A stretch of DNA of 64,000 nt from Mesorhizobium sp. B4-1-3 (lineage in GTDB: Bacteria > Pseudomonadota > Alphaproteobacteria > Rhizobiales > Rhizobiaceae): positions 248,001 to 312,000 of the forward strand of contig NZ_VFTG01000001.1 in NCBI RefSeq assembly GCF_006439355.1, read 5' to 3'. Position 1 is the stretch's first letter; every line of letters begins with the position of its first letter. Shown one piece after another: positions 44,429 to 54,294 of this stretch. The notes under the pieces were generated by a model. It was not told the origin of the DNA. It saw only the letters and a program-made list of their open reading frames with translations, and did not search any database. The position numbers were made by a program, and so were the translations under genes.

Positions 44429-46003
44429 TCAGAGCAATTTCCACGCGATGTAGATCAGCGTCAGCGCAATCACCCACAGCGCCACGCGGCCGGAGCGGGT
44501 GTGGCGCGCTTCGGCCCTGCCTATCGCGCGCGCGGTCGCTTCGTCGAAGCGCAGGCCATTTTCCGCCATCAAATCGATCTCGCGCGACAGCCGCTCGGCG
44601 CGCGCCACGAGATCGGGCGCCTGCCTTGCCAGCGATACAAGGGCTCTGCCAGCGTCCCGCGCGTCGGCGAGCATGCCGCGCGGACCGAGATTGCCCGCGA
44701 TCCAGTCGCTGACCACGGGCTCGGATGTCTTCCACATGTTGAAGGCCGGATCGAGCGTGCGCGCAACGCCTTCCACCACCACCATGGTCTTTTGCAAAAG
44801 CACCAGCTCGGTCCGCGTCGCCATGTCGAACAGCTCGGTGACTTCGAACAGCAGCGTCAGCAACTTCGCCATCGAAATGGTCTCGGCAGACTGGCCGTGG
44901 ATCGGCTCGCCGATGGCGCGGATTGCTTGCGCAAAGGCCGAGACATTGTGCTGGCGCGGCACATAGCCGGCCTCGAAATGCACCTCGGCGACGCGCTGAT
45001 AGTCGCGCACGATGAAGCCGTAAAGGATCTCGGCGAGGAAGCGCCGCTCCTTCTTGCCGAGCCGGCCGGCAATGCCGAGATCGACCGCGACGATTGTGCC
45101 GTCCGCTTCGACGAACAGGTTGCCCGGATGCATGTCGGCGTGGAAGAAGCCGTCGCGCAACGTGTGCCTGAGGAACGACTGGACCACATTCGCCGCAATC
45201 GCCTTGAGGTCGTAGCCGGCGGCAGCGAGGCCGGCCAGATCGTTCATCTTGATGCCGTCGATCCACTCCATTGTGAGCACGTCGCGGCCGGTCCGCTCCC
45301 AGTCGACCGCTGGCACGCGGAAGCCCGGATCGTCCTTGGTGTTCTCGCCGAGTTCGGAAAGCGCGGCTGCCTCGAGCCTCAGATCCATCTCGATTCTGGT
45401 GGTCTGCGCCAGCGTCTCGGTCACCTCGACCGGGCGCAGGCGACGCGACGCGGGGATGTATTTCTCCTGCAGGCGGGCAGCGAGGAAATAGCTTTCAAGG
45501 TCCTGAAAGAAGCGGCGCCGCACGCCGGGCCGGATAACCTTCACCGCCACCCGCGAAGCGGCGCCTTCGCGCGCGACTTCCGCGCTGTGCACCTGCGCGA
45601 TCGAGGCCGCCGCCACCGGTTCGCCGAAGCTCGAATAGAGATCGTCTATCCTGCGCCCGAGCGAGGCTTCGATCGCATGCACGGCCTCCGCTTTCGGGAA
45701 GGTGTGCATCTTGTCCTGCAAGAGCGCGAGGTCGAGCGCCATGTCGTTGCCGACGACATCGGGCCGCGTCGCCAGGAACTGGCCGAGCTTGACGTAGGAG
45801 GGCCCGAGCCGCACCACCGCCCGCGCCAGCCTGTCGCCGCGCTGGTAGCTCAGCGCACGGCGGCGGGTGAAAAGCCGCGCCACCCGCCAGCCGAATTTCG
45901 GCATGCCGGAGAGTTCTTCGCCCGGCAGCGCCGCGACGACGCCCTCGCGGACCAGCACCCAGCCGGCCCGGGCGAGCCTGAAGGCGGCGGCGATGCTGCT
46001 CAT
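44429..46003 (-). CDS. ubiB: Ubiquinone biosynthesis kinase-like protein UbiB
   Basis: A 524-residue atypical kinase of the ABC1/ADCK/UbiB family. Present are the KxGQ motif (YVKLGQFLATRP), Ala-rich loop AAASIAQVHSAEV, catalytic HADMHPGNLFV and metal DLGIAGRLGKKERR. The last 30 residues form a membrane anchor (VALWVIALTLIYIAWKLL). It supports ubiquinone synthesis or lipid handling. ATG 46003 is chosen; the frame upstream is the repeat-filled spacer to ubiE. Confidence 0.94.
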   Translation of the reverse strand: MSSIAAAFRLARAGWVLVREGVVAALPGEELSGMPKFGWRVARLFTRRRALSYQRGDRLARAVVRLGPSYVKLGQFLATRPDVVGNDMALDLALLQDKMHTFPKAEAVHAIEASLGRRIDDLYSSFGEPVAAASIAQVHSAEVAREGAASRVAVKVIRPGVRRRFFQDLESYFLAARLQEKYIPASRRLRPVEVTETLAQTTRIEMDLRLEAAALSELGENTKDDPGFRVPAVDWERTGRDVLTMEWIDGIKMNDLAGLAAAGYDLKAIAANVVQSFLRHTLRDGFFHADMHPGNLFVEADGTIVAVDLGIAGRLGKKERRFLAEILYGFIVRDYQRVAEVHFEAGYVPRQHNVSAFAQAIRAIGEPIHGQSAETISMAKLLTLLFEVTELFDMATRTELVLLQKTMVVVEGVARTLDPAFNMWKTSEPVVSDWIAGNLGPRGMLADARDAGRALVSLARQAPDLVARAERLSREIDLMAENGLRFDEATARAIGRAEARHTRSGRVALWVIALTLIYIAWKLL

Positions 46004-46016
46004 TGCCCTGCCTGTT

Positions 46017-46076
46017 TCAAGGAGGCCTTGGTCAAAGGGGCTCGCTTCAAGGGATCCCGCCTCAAAGCTTCCAGCC
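46017..46076 (-). repeat. Four tandem 15-bp units derived from the ubiE 3' end
   Basis: Units begin with TCAA at 46017, 46032, 46047 and 46062 with an exact 15-base period (read on the + strand TCAAGGAGGCC, TCAAAGGGGCT, TCAAGGGATCC, TCAAAGCTTCC). The unit at 46062 is the real end of ubiE (Gly-Trp-Lys-Leu-stop); the three others fill the spacer to ubiB. Confidence 0.6.
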
Positions 46077-46838
46077 GGAATGAAGGGCGGCAATGCCGCC
46101 CGAATAGTTGCGGAAGGTGACGCGGTCGAAGCCGGCGCGGGCGATCATCGCCGCGAAATTCTGCTGGTTGGGGAATTTGCGGATGGATTCGACGAGATAG
46201 AAATAGGGTTCACCGTCGCCGGTCACCGCCTTGCCGATCTTGGGGATCGCGTTGAACGACCATGCCTCATAGGCCTTGTCGAGCAGTGGCATCTCGACCT
46301 CGGAGAACTCCAGGCACAGAAACCGTCCGCCGCGCTTCAGCACCCGATAGGCTTCGGCAAGTGCGACCTCGATGCGCGGCACGTTGCGGATGCCGAACGC
46401 GATCGTATAGGCATCGAAAGTGTCGTCCTCGAACGGCAACGCCTCGGCATTGGCCTCGACGAAATCGGTGTTCGCGGCAAGGCCCAGCTTCCCAGCGCGG
46501 TCGCGGCCGACGGTCAACATCGAGCCGTTGATGTCTAGCACGGTCGCATGGGCCTGGCGCTGGCTGGCCTCGACGATGCGGAAAGCGATGTCGCCGGTGC
46601 CGGCGGCGACATCGAGCACCTTCCAGCCCGGCCGCTTCGGCGGATTCAGCCAGGTGACCATCGCGTCCTTCCACAGCCGGTGCAACCCGGCCGACATCAG
46701 ATCGTTCATCAGGTCGTATCGGTTGGCCACCTTATGGAAGACGTCGTTGACCAGGGGCTGCTTCTCGCCTGTCCCGACCTTCCTGAAACCATAGGAGGTT
46801 TCCATGCCGCCCGCGGCCGTGGTTCTCTCAACTGACAT
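46062..46838 (-). CDS. ubiE: Demethylmenaquinone/2-methoxy-6-polyprenyl-benzoquinol methyltransferase UbiE
   Basis: A 258-residue SAM-dependent C-methyltransferase of ubiquinone synthesis. [20 protein letters not shown] and [18 protein letters not shown] (SAM motif I) are present, with [14 protein letters not shown] and [20 protein letters not shown] in their usual places. ubiB follows in the same direction after 58 bases of tandem repeat, and coaBC after it, the usual order in rhizobia. Confidence 0.95.
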   Translation of the reverse strand: MSVERTTAAGGMETSYGFRKVGTGEKQPLVNDVFHKVANRYDLMNDLMSAGLHRLWKDAMVTWLNPPKRPGWKVLDVAAGTGDIAFRIVEASQRQAHATVLDINGSMLTVGRDRAGKLGLAANTDFVEANAEALPFEDDTFDAYTIAFGIRNVPRIEVALAEAYRVLKRGGRFLCLEFSEVEMPLLDKAYEAWSFNAIPKIGKAVTGDGEPYFYLVESIRKFPNQQNFAAMIARAGFDRVTFRNYSGGIAALHSGWKL

Positions 46839-47006
46839 TATTTTGATCCGTCATAAAACCGGCGGGACCATAGCCGATCGATGGTGCCGACGCTATTGTC
46901 CAAGGCGCGGTTTTCGGCCGCGCTTTCAAAACCCGGCCGGGAAGGGTGTTGCATGATTTTCCGGCCAGCACCTGTGCGAGAGCAGCATACCGGACGGGAT
47001 GACCGA

Positions 47007-47981
47007 ATGATTTTGAAGGCCGAACTGCACTGCCACATCGAAGGGGCGGCAGCGCCCGAGCTCGTCGTCGCCCAGGCCCGCAAATACGGCAAGGATCCTT
47101 CGCCCTATATCCAGAACGGCTCCTTCGTCTGGCACGATTTCACCTCCTTTCTGGCCGCTTACGATTTCGCATCCGACCTGTTCCGCAGCGAAGAGGATTA
47201 TGCGCGCCTCGCCGACCATTATCTGACCAGCCTCGCTCGCGACGGCGCCATCTATTCCGAGATCTTCACCTCGCCGGACCATGCCAAAAAGGCCGGGCTG
47301 TCGCCAAAAGCCTACACGGATGCGCTGGGCGAAGGCATGTCCCGCGCCAGGGCCAAGACCGGCATCGAAGGCCGCATGATCGTCACCGGCGTGCGCCATG
47401 TCGGCGTCGAGGCGATCGAGCAGGCGGCGCGCTTCGCGGCGCGTTGCGGACATCCGCTGGTGACCGGCTTCGGCGTCGCCGGCGACGAGCGCATCGGCGA
47501 TTTCGAGGATTATGTACGCGCCTTCGAGATCGCGCGCGAAGCGGGTCTCGGCATCACCATCCATGCCGGCGAGCTGATGGGCTGGGAAAGCGTCAAGGCG
47601 GCCCTCGACCACATCCGCCCGTCGCGCATCGGGCATGGCGTTCGCGCCGTCGAGAACCCCGACCTCGTCCGCCGCATCGCCGACCAGGGCGTGGTGCTGG
47701 AATGCTGCCCGGGCTCCAACATCGCGCTGAAGGTCTTCGACAGTTTCGCCGACCATCCTTTTCCGGCGCTGCGCACCGCAGGCTGCAAGGTGACGCTCAA
47801 CTCCGACGACCCGCCCTATTTCTGGACTTCGCTGAAGCGCGAATACGACATCGCCGCCGAGCATTTCCGCATGGACGACAAGGCGCTCACCGCCGTCACC
47901 AGGACAGCCATCGAGGCGGCCTTCGTCGACAAGAAGACCAGGGCCGCCCTGCTTGCCCGCGTCAACGGCGGCGGCCGCTGA
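47007..47981 (+). CDS. add: Adenosine deaminase
   Basis: A 324-residue zinc deaminase that turns adenosine into inosine. Metal ligands are in ELHCHIEG, with Ile for the usual Leu, and [21 protein letters not shown] carries the catalytic His and LNSDDPPYF the Asp pair. ATG 47007 gives the compact start [10 protein letters not shown]. It is close to upp, both forward, and opposite the cdd/punA/deoA block, so nucleoside salvage is the theme. Adenine deaminase activity is possible in this family. Confidence 0.88.
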   Translation: MILKAELHCHIEGAAAPELVVAQARKYGKDPSPYIQNGSFVWHDFTSFLAAYDFASDLFRSEEDYARLADHYLTSLARDGAIYSEIFTSPDHAKKAGLSPKAYTDALGEGMSRARAKTGIEGRMIVTGVRHVGVEAIEQAARFAARCGHPLVTGFGVAGDERIGDFEDYVRAFEIAREAGLGITIHAGELMGWESVKAALDHIRPSRIGHGVRAVENPDLVRRIADQGVVLECCPGSNIALKVFDSFADHPFPALRTAGCKVTLNSDDPPYFWTSLKREYDIAAEHFRMDDKALTAVTRTAIEAAFVDKKTRAALLARVNGGGR

Positions 47982-48104
47982 CTCTCTGCTGGATTCGTTC
48001 TTGTTCTGGATTTAAGGCAAAAGCTGTGGTGGATGGCCGCCGGGCGGTTCCTTGGCCGGCGCATTGTCGCTAGGGTCGCTTCAAGCGAGCTTAAGGAGAT
48101 CACG

Positions 48105-48734
48105 ATGCAGGGCGTCACCGTCGTCGACCACCCCCTTGTCCAGCACAAGCTGACCATCATGCGCAAGAAGGAGACCTCGACGGCCGGTTTCCGGCGGCTG
48201 CTGCGCGAGATTTCGCTTCTGCTCGGCTATGAGGTGACCCGCAATCTCGAGCTGACCACGACCATGATCGACACGCCGATCGAGGAGATGGAAGCGCCGA
48301 CGCTGGAGGGCAAGAAGCTGGTCTTCGCCTCGGTGCTGCGCGCCGGCAACGGCCTGCTCGAGGGCCTGCTCGACCTAGTGCCGGCCGCCCGCGTCGCCCA
48401 TATCGGCCTCTATCGCGACCATGAGACGCTGGAAGCGGTCGAGTATTTCTTCAAGGCGCCGAGCGATCTTGCCGACCGTCTGGTGATCGTCGTCGATCCG
48501 ATGCTGGCGACCGCCAATTCGGCGATCGCGGCGATCGACAAGCTGAAGGGGCGCGGCGCCACCAACATCCGCTTCCTGTGCCTGCTCGCCGCCCCCGAAG
48601 GCATCGAACGCTTCACCAAGGCGCATCCCGACGTGCCGATCTTCACCGCCTCGATCGATCGCCAGTTGAACGACAAGGGATACATCATGCCCGGCCTCGG
48701 CGACGCCGGTGACCGCATGTACGGGACAAAGTGA
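48105..48734 (+). CDS. upp: Uracil phosphoribosyltransferase
   Basis: A 209-residue enzyme: uracil plus PRPP gives [23 protein letters not shown] is the typical start; [12 protein letters not shown] is the PRPP-binding loop and [20 protein letters not shown] the uracil-binding end. ATG 48105 follows AAGGAG. It reuses uracil released by the pyrimidine phosphorylase from the reverse block. Confidence 0.95.
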   Translation: MQGVTVVDHPLVQHKLTIMRKKETSTAGFRRLLREISLLLGYEVTRNLELTTTMIDTPIEEMEAPTLEGKKLVFASVLRAGNGLLEGLLDLVPAARVAHIGLYRDHETLEAVEYFFKAPSDLADRLVIVVDPMLATANSAIAAIDKLKGRGATNIRFLCLLAAPEGIERFTKAHPDVPIFTASIDRQLNDKGYIMPGLGDAGDRMYGTK

Positions 48735-48827
48735 GGAACTTCTTTACCACCTGTTTACGCAGACAAGTGGTTGCGGGACGCATTAAAATCGCGAACACCA
48801 TATCGGCATAAGGATGCAGGCCTTCGG

Positions 48828-48930
48828 GAGCAATTCCAGGAAAAGTGTGAAGCGGTTTTCCGTTCGGAATTGCCCCAAAACAAAGGGATAGAGCGGTTCG
48901 ACGTTTTCGTGAAACGGTGAAACGCTTTAG
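48828..48930 (+). repeat. Two-hairpin intergenic repeat, family A, copy 3
   Basis: Same structure as copies 1 and 2, ending CGCTTTAGGGG-like sequence eight bases before the ATG at 48939. The AGGGG at the end is the only ribosome-site-like sequence for the next gene. Confidence 0.8.
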
Positions 48931-48938
48931 GGGCATCC

Positions 48939-49505
48939 ATGCTGCGCAAGCTTCTCATCCTCGGCATCTTTGCCGGAACTTCGGCTTCGATTCCGATCGT
49001 CTATCAGGCTAACCCGCATCTGGTGGATGGCCTCCTGAAATCGGCCGTCGCCCCGCAGCCGACAGCCCCGGAGGCTCAGCCCCAGGTCAATCTCGCTTCG
49101 GTCCCGAACAAACCAGCCGCGCCGATGCCGCTCGGCCGCCAGGTGCTGGTCAACGCCGATGCGCGCGGCCACTTCACGTCGCAGTTCAAGCTCAACGGCC
49201 GCCAGATCGACGGCATGATCGACACCGGCGCGACGCTGGTCGCCATCAACACCTCGACAGCGCGCCGGATCGGCATCTCGCTCAACCCGTCCGACTTCAA
49301 TCGACAGGTGAACACCGCCAATGGCGCGATCAAGGCCGCCGTGGTGACGGTCGAGCGCCTGCAGATCGGCAAGATCTCCATCGACAGCGTCCAGGCGATG
49401 GTGCTCGACGACAAAGCCCTGCAGACCAACCTGATCGGCATGAGCTTCCTGCAGCGGTTGCAGAAATACCAGGTTCAGGACGGCGCTCTGCTGCTCGTCC
49501 AGTGA
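48939..49505 (+). CDS. Retropepsin-like aspartic protease (TIGR02281 type)
   Basis: A 188-residue protein. A single N-terminal hydrophobic segment (LLILGIFAGTSASIPIVY) anchors it, followed by a Pro-rich linker (about 35-65) and a retropepsin fold from about residue 75. The catalytic motif is GMIDTGATLVAIN; the flap region and NLIGMSFLQRL complete the fold. Such single-domain proteases form dimers in the periplasm; targets are unknown. The start sits right after repeat copy A3, and copy A4 follows the stop. Confidence 0.85.
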   Translation: MLRKLLILGIFAGTSASIPIVYQANPHLVDGLLKSAVAPQPTAPEAQPQVNLASVPNKPAAPMPLGRQVLVNADARGHFTSQFKLNGRQIDGMIDTGATLVAINTSTARRIGISLNPSDFNRQVNTANGAIKAAVVTVERLQIGKISIDSVQAMVLDDKALQTNLIGMSFLQRLQKYQVQDGALLLVQ

Positions 49506-49514
49506 GGCCGCATA

Positions 49515-49613
49515 AGCAATTCCAGGAAAAGTGCGCAGCGGTTTTCCGTCCGGAATTGCGTCAAAAATAAAGGCTAGATCAGTTCATCCTTTCCACGAAA
49601 CGATGACTGATCT
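49515..49613 (+). repeat. Two-hairpin intergenic repeat, family A, copy 4 (diverged second arm)
   Basis: First hairpin GCAATTCC...GGAATTGC intact. The second hairpin has AGATCA and TGATCT in place of AGAGCG/CGCTCT, a paired replacement that keeps the stem. Its last bases form the TAG stop codon of deoA on the reverse strand. Confidence 0.75.
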
Positions 49614-50928
49614 ATCGCGGCAATATTCGCCTGAGCACGGTCTTCTCGGCCGGCGGCTTGGAACCCCCGATCGTGTAAGCGGCACGCACGGCGGCCGCTG
49701 CCGCCTCGGCCTCAGCATTGGTGCGGGCATGGACCAGCGCCAGCGCCTCGCCTGAATGCAGTTCGGCACCGACCGGCAACAGTCCGGTCAAACCAACGGC
49801 ATGATCGATTTTATCGTCCGGATGGGAACGCCCTCCGCCGAGCGTCACAACGGCAAGCCCGATATCGCGCGTGGCGATGCCGGTCACGAACCCGTCCTGA
49901 TCCACTTTCACGGCCAGTTCGACCGGCGCCGCCGGCAGGTACTTTTCCGGTTTCTCGATGAAATCGCCTGGACCGCCAAGCGCGGAAACCATCCGCGCGA
50001 AGACGGCCGCCGCCCGGCCGCCGGCGAGCGCTTCGGTGGCGCGCCTGATGCCGTCCTGGTTGGACGAGACGAGCCCGGCCGACTGCAGCATCTCGGCTGC
50101 CAGAGCCAGCGTCACGTCCTCCAGACGGCGGTCCCGGTAGCGGCCGGTGAGGAAATCGACGGCATTTTTCACCTCAACGGCATTGCCGGCTGCCGAGGCC
50201 AGTGGCTCGTTCATGCCCGTCACCAAAGCGGATGCGCTCAGGCCTGCGCCATTGGCGACCTCCACCAGGCTGTTTGCCAAGACGGCCGCGTCGCGCGATT
50301 TTTCCATGAAGGCGCCGTTGCCGACCTTGACGTCGAGCACCAGCGAGCCCAAGCCCGCGGCAAGCTTCTTCGACAGGATCGAGGCGGTGATCAGCGGGAC
50401 TGATTCGACCGTGCCCGTCACGTCGCGGATCGCGTAGAGCCGGCGGTCGGCCGGCGCGAGATTGGCGGTCTGGCCGATGATGGCGCAACCGGTCTCGAGC
50501 ACCGTCTTGCGGAAAAGCGCCACGTCCGGCTGGCTGGCATAGCCGGGGATCGCATCCATCTTGTCCAGCGTGCCGCCGGTGTGGCCGAGGCCGCGGCCCG
50601 AGATCATCGGCACATAAGCGCCGCAGGCGGCGACGATCGGCGCCAGCATCAGCGAGACATTGTCGCCGACGCCGCCGGTCGAATGCTTGTCGGTGACGGG
50701 GCCGGGCAGGTCGGACCAGTCGAGCACGTCGCCGGAATCGCGCATGGCGATCGTCAGCGCCACGGCCTCCTCGCGGCTCATGCCGTTGAGGAACACGGCC
50801 ATGGCGAAAGCGCCGACCTGGCCCTCGGAGATGCTGCCGGCCGTCAGCCCGGTGATGAAGGCCGCGATCTCGTCGGCCGAGAGCTTGTAGCCATCGCGTT
50901 TGCGGCGGATGATCTCCTGCGGCAGCAT
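49612..50928 (-). CDS. deoA: Thymidine phosphorylase
   Basis: A 438-residue pyrimidine nucleoside phosphorylase. KHSTGGVGDNVSLMLAPIVA is the phosphate-binding region, and MISGRGLGHTGGTLDKMDAI the family signature. The C-terminal domain has LGGGRSHPDDKID. It splits thymidine or deoxyuridine to the base and deoxyribose-1-phosphate. ATGA overlap with punA upstream. The stop codon falls in the last bases of repeat A4. Confidence 0.94.
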   Translation of the reverse strand: MLPQEIIRRKRDGYKLSADEIAAFITGLTAGSISEGQVGAFAMAVFLNGMSREEAVALTIAMRDSGDVLDWSDLPGPVTDKHSTGGVGDNVSLMLAPIVAACGAYVPMISGRGLGHTGGTLDKMDAIPGYASQPDVALFRKTVLETGCAIIGQTANLAPADRRLYAIRDVTGTVESVPLITASILSKKLAAGLGSLVLDVKVGNGAFMEKSRDAAVLANSLVEVANGAGLSASALVTGMNEPLASAAGNAVEVKNAVDFLTGRYRDRRLEDVTLALAAEMLQSAGLVSSNQDGIRRATEALAGGRAAAVFARMVSALGGPGDFIEKPEKYLPAAPVELAVKVDQDGFVTGIATRDIGLAVVTLGGGRSHPDDKIDHAVGLTGLLPVGAELHSGEALALVHARTNAEAEAAAAAVRAAYTIGGSKPPAEKTVLRRILPR

Positions 50929-51731
50929 CAGTCGGGCAAGCCGTCCTGGAAGACGCGCCGCAGGATCGTCGCCAGCCGCGCGCCGCCGACCGGCGCCATG
51001 TCCTTGGTTTCCTGATGCGAGAGTTCCGCACCGGTCATGCCGGCCGCCAGATTGGTGATGACCGAGCAGGCGGCGACCTTGAGCCCGAGGAAGCGGGCGA
51101 GGATGACCTCCGGCACGGTCGACATGCCGACCGCGGTCGCTCCCATGACGCGCGCCATGCGGATCTCGGCCGGCGTTTCGAAGCACGGTCCCGAGAACCA
51201 CATATAGACGCCTTGATGCAGCGCGGTTCCCGTAGCCTTTGCCGCTTTCTCGATCGCGCCGCGCAGGCCCGCGTCATAGGCCTCGGTGAGGCCGACGAAG
51301 CGGCGGTCGCTCGGCTCGCCGATCAGCGGGTTGGAGCCGGAGAAATTGATGTGGTCGGTGATCAGCATCACCGACCCAGGTCCCATTTCAGGGTCGACCG
51401 ACCCGGCGGCATTGGTGAGGATCAAATGCGAGATGCCGATGCCGGCAAGCACCTCGAGCGCCGGACGCATCGCGGCGGCATTGCCATGCTCGTAATAATG
51501 CGCCCGGCCGGAGAGCATCAGCACCGGCGTACCGGCGAAATGCCCGGCCACCACCTCGCCGGCATGGCCCGAAACACCACTTCGCGGAAAGCCCGGCAAC
51601 TCGGCATAGGAGATGCGCCTGGCATCCTTGACCTGGTCGACCAGGCCGCCGAGCCCCGAGCCCAGCACGAGCGCCGCCGTCGGCGCCAGCCCGTCCAGCT
51701 TTTCGACCAGATGATCCAGCGCTTCCTTCAT
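50928..51731 (-). CDS. punA: Purine-nucleoside phosphorylase
   Basis: A 267-residue trimeric-type PNP. LVLGSGLGGLVDQV binds phosphate, GRAHYYEHG the ribose/phosphate region, NAAGSVDPEMGPGSVMLITD and CFETPAEIRMARVMGATAVG complete the active site. It splits inosine and guanosine, so it can use inosine from adenosine deaminase. ATGA overlaps on both sides couple it to cdd and deoA. Confidence 0.93.
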   Translation of the reverse strand: MKEALDHLVEKLDGLAPTAALVLGSGLGGLVDQVKDARRISYAELPGFPRSGVSGHAGEVVAGHFAGTPVLMLSGRAHYYEHGNAAAMRPALEVLAGIGISHLILTNAAGSVDPEMGPGSVMLITDHINFSGSNPLIGEPSDRRFVGLTEAYDAGLRGAIEKAAKATGTALHQGVYMWFSGPCFETPAEIRMARVMGATAVGMSTVPEVILARFLGLKVAACSVITNLAAGMTGAELSHQETKDMAPVGGARLATILRRVFQDGLPD

Positions 51732-52120
51732 TTCAGGATGTCGCCCCTGAAGCCGTGGGGCAGCATGTCGCCCATGGTGACCGTCTCGGCCACGCCGCTG
51801 TTGTCGCACAGATAAAGCTTGGTGTCCGGCCGGCAGAATTCCGCCAGCCGCTGCCGGCAGCCGCCGCAAGGCGAGCATTTGGCCATGCGTTCGGCGATCA
51901 CCGCGATCTCGACGATCTTGCCGCCGCCGCCCATGATGTAGTGACCGAGCGCCGTCGTCTCGGCGCACCAGCCTTCCGGATAGGACGCCACCTCGATATT
52001 GGCCCCGGTGAAGACGCGCCCGTCCTCGGTGCGCAGCGCGGCACCGACCGGGAACTTCGAATAGGGCGCATAGGCCTTGGCCATCGCCGTCTTCGCCGCC
52101 TCGAATAGATCATGCGACAT
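51728..52120 (-). CDS. cdd: Cytidine deaminase
   Basis: A 130-residue zinc deaminase. The active-site Glu and Cys are in CAETTALGHYI and the other two Cys ligands in CSPCGGCRQRLAEF; YAPYSKFPVGAAL is the family start. It converts cytidine or deoxycytidine to uridine forms for the phosphorylases. ATG 52120 follows GGGAGAGAAG. It is first of the coupled cdd-punA-deoA set and follows the importer genes by 61 bases. Confidence 0.95.
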   Translation of the reverse strand: MSHDLFEAAKTAMAKAYAPYSKFPVGAALRTEDGRVFTGANIEVASYPEGWCAETTALGHYIMGGGGKIVEIAVIAERMAKCSPCGGCRQRLAEFCRPDTKLYLCDNSGVAETVTMGDMLPHGFRGDILK

Positions 52121-52181
52121 CCGGTTCTTCTCTCCCACGATCTTGTTCAAATGCCGGTCGCCCCCGGAGGAAAATCGCGTC

Positions 52182-53153
52182 TCAGCGTTCCTTCACATAG
52201 GGCACGCCGCCGGCCCGCGGCGGGACCGCCTTGCCGATGAAGCCGGCGAGCAGGATAACGGTGAGAACATAGGGCAGCGCCTGCATGAGCTGCGCCGGCA
52301 CCTTGCCGACAAGAGGAAGCGGCGAACCCTGCAAGCGGATCGAGGCCGCGTCGAGGAAGCCGAACAGAAGGCAGGCGAACATGGCGTTGACCGGCTTCCA
52401 TTTGGCGAAGATCAGCGCCGCCAGCGCGATATAGCCCTTGCCCGCCGTCATATCCTTCACGAAGCCGCCATTCTGCACCATGGAAAGATAGGCGCCGGCG
52501 ACCCCGGTGAGGATGCCGGTGCAGATCAGCGCGCGGTAGCGCAGCCAGGCGACCGAGATGCCGGCGGTGTCGACGGCGGCCGGATTTTCACCGACGGCGC
52601 GCATCCTTAGCCCAAAGCGGGTGCGAAACAGCACCCACCAGGTGAACGGCACCATGGCGAAGGCGAAATAGACCAGGATCGAATGGCCCGAGATCAACTC
52701 GGCATAAATCGGGCCGATGACCGGCACATCCTTGATCGCGTCGGCGCCGGGCCAGATGATCGCCTCGAACCGCTCGCCCGGCTGCAGCGCCGGCGTGCGC
52801 CCGCCTTGGCTGAACCAGGCCTGGCCGAGGATGATGGTCGATCCGGCGGCGATGAAGTTGATCGCCACGCCGGAGACGATTTGGTTGCCGCGATGCGTGA
52901 TCGAGGCGAAGCCGTGCACCAGCGCGAAGGCGACCGAGATCAGGACGGCCGTGCCGAGGCCGATCAGCGCCGAATGGAAGACGGCAGCGGCGGAAGCCCC
53001 GGCAAAGGCGCCGACCAGCATCTTGCCTTCGAGCCCGATGTCGAAAATGCCGGCCCGTTCCGAATAGAGGCCGGCCAGGCAGGCGAGCAGCAACGGCACC
53101 GAAAGGCGGATCGTCGAATCGAGCACCTGGATGACTGCGTTGAAACTGTCCAT
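52182..53153 (-). CDS. ABC transporter permease, nucleoside importer (NupQ type)
   Basis: A 323-residue permease with about nine hydrophobic segments of the branched-chain/ribose type (BPD_transp_2). YSERAGIFDIGLEGKMLVGA is the diagnostic start shared by Bmp/Nup importers, and GENPAAVDTAGISVAWLRYR the conserved cytoplasmic loop. The partner permease ends one base upstream. Brings nucleosides into the cell for cdd, punA and deoA. Confidence 0.92.
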   Translation of the reverse strand: MDSFNAVIQVLDSTIRLSVPLLLACLAGLYSERAGIFDIGLEGKMLVGAFAGASAAAVFHSALIGLGTAVLISVAFALVHGFASITHRGNQIVSGVAINFIAAGSTIILGQAWFSQGGRTPALQPGERFEAIIWPGADAIKDVPVIGPIYAELISGHSILVYFAFAMVPFTWWVLFRTRFGLRMRAVGENPAAVDTAGISVAWLRYRALICTGILTGVAGAYLSMVQNGGFVKDMTAGKGYIALAALIFAKWKPVNAMFACLLFGFLDAASIRLQGSPLPLVGKVPAQLMQALPYVLTVILLAGFIGKAVPPRAGGVPYVKER

Positions 53154-53154
53154 C

Positions 53155-54294
53155 TCAGGCCCCCTTCCCGTTCACCGCCTGCATGCCGACCGACTTCGGA
53201 CTGACCGAGGCGAACAGCGCCTGGATGTAAGGCCGGAACATGTGTTCCAGCGCGCCGGCAAAGAGGATGACGAGGCCCTGGATGATGACGATCATGTCGC
53301 GGCTGATCGCCGGCATCTCGAAGGCAAGCTCGGCGCCGCCCTGGTAGAGCATACCGAACAGGATTGCCGCCAGCACGATCCCGACAGGATGCAGCCGGCC
53401 CATCAGTGCCACCGCGATGCCGACAAAGCCGGCGCCGGAGACAAAATCGATCGCGACATTGTGCTGGTCGCCCATCACCGGGTTGAGCGCCATCATGCCG
53501 GCCAGCGCGCCTGATATCATCATGGCGGTTATGATGATGCGCGTTTCCGAAATGCCCGCGTAGCGCGCCGCCTTCGAGCTGTGGCCATAGGTACGCATCT
53601 CGTAGCCCAGCCTGGTCCGCCAGATCAGCAGCCAGACCAGGAAGGCCATGACCAGCGCCAGCAGGAAGCAGATGTTGAGCGGCGCCGAGCGGATCTTGGC
53701 GCCGAACAGTTCGATCATCCAGTTGAGCTTCGGCAGTTCGGCGCCGGAGAGGAAATTGCGCGTCTGCGGCGCCTGCGAGCCGGCCGGCTTCAGCGGGCCG
53801 ACCAGCAGATAGACCATCACCGAGGCTGCGATGAAGTTGAACATGATGGTGGTGATGACGATGTGCGAGCCGCGCTTGGCCTGCAGATAGGCGGGGATGA
53901 AACCCCAGGCCGCGCCGAACGCCGCCGCGGCGACGATCGCGATCGGAAAGATCACCCACCAAGGCAGCACGCTGTCGAGGCTGAGGCACACGAGCGCGAT
54001 GCCGAGGCCGCCTATATAGGCCTGGCCCTCGGTGCCGATATTGAACAGGCTGCAGTGCGCCGCCACCGCCACCGACAGTCCGGTGAAGATGAAGGTCGTG
54101 GCGTAGAACAGCGTGAAGGCTATGCCCGTGCCCTTGCCGAAAGCGCCTTCGACCAGGATGACGGCGGCGCGGAACGGATTTTCGCCGACCAGCATGACGA
54201 CGAAGCCGGCGACGATGAAGGCGACCGACAGGTTGATCAACGGAATCAACCCATAATCGGCCCAGGCCGGCAGCTTGGCGTAAGGCGTGCTCAT
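53155..54294 (-). CDS. ABC transporter permease, nucleoside importer (NupP type)
   Basis: A 379-residue permease of the same family, with an N-terminal extra helix and a periplasmic part near residues 140-180 (AGSQAPQTRNFLSGAELPKL) typical of the NupP-type partner. HCSLFNIGTEGQAYIGGLGI and GHSSKAARYAGISETRIIIT are the conserved elements. ATGA overlap with the ATPase gene upstream. Confidence 0.92.
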   Translation of the reverse strand: MSTPYAKLPAWADYGLIPLINLSVAFIVAGFVVMLVGENPFRAAVILVEGAFGKGTGIAFTLFYATTFIFTGLSVAVAAHCSLFNIGTEGQAYIGGLGIALVCLSLDSVLPWWVIFPIAIVAAAAFGAAWGFIPAYLQAKRGSHIVITTIMFNFIAASVMVYLLVGPLKPAGSQAPQTRNFLSGAELPKLNWMIELFGAKIRSAPLNICFLLALVMAFLVWLLIWRTRLGYEMRTYGHSSKAARYAGISETRIIITAMMISGALAGMMALNPVMGDQHNVAIDFVSGAGFVGIAVALMGRLHPVGIVLAAILFGMLYQGGAELAFEMPAISRDMIVIIQGLVILFAGALEHMFRPYIQALFASVSPKSVGMQAVNGKGA

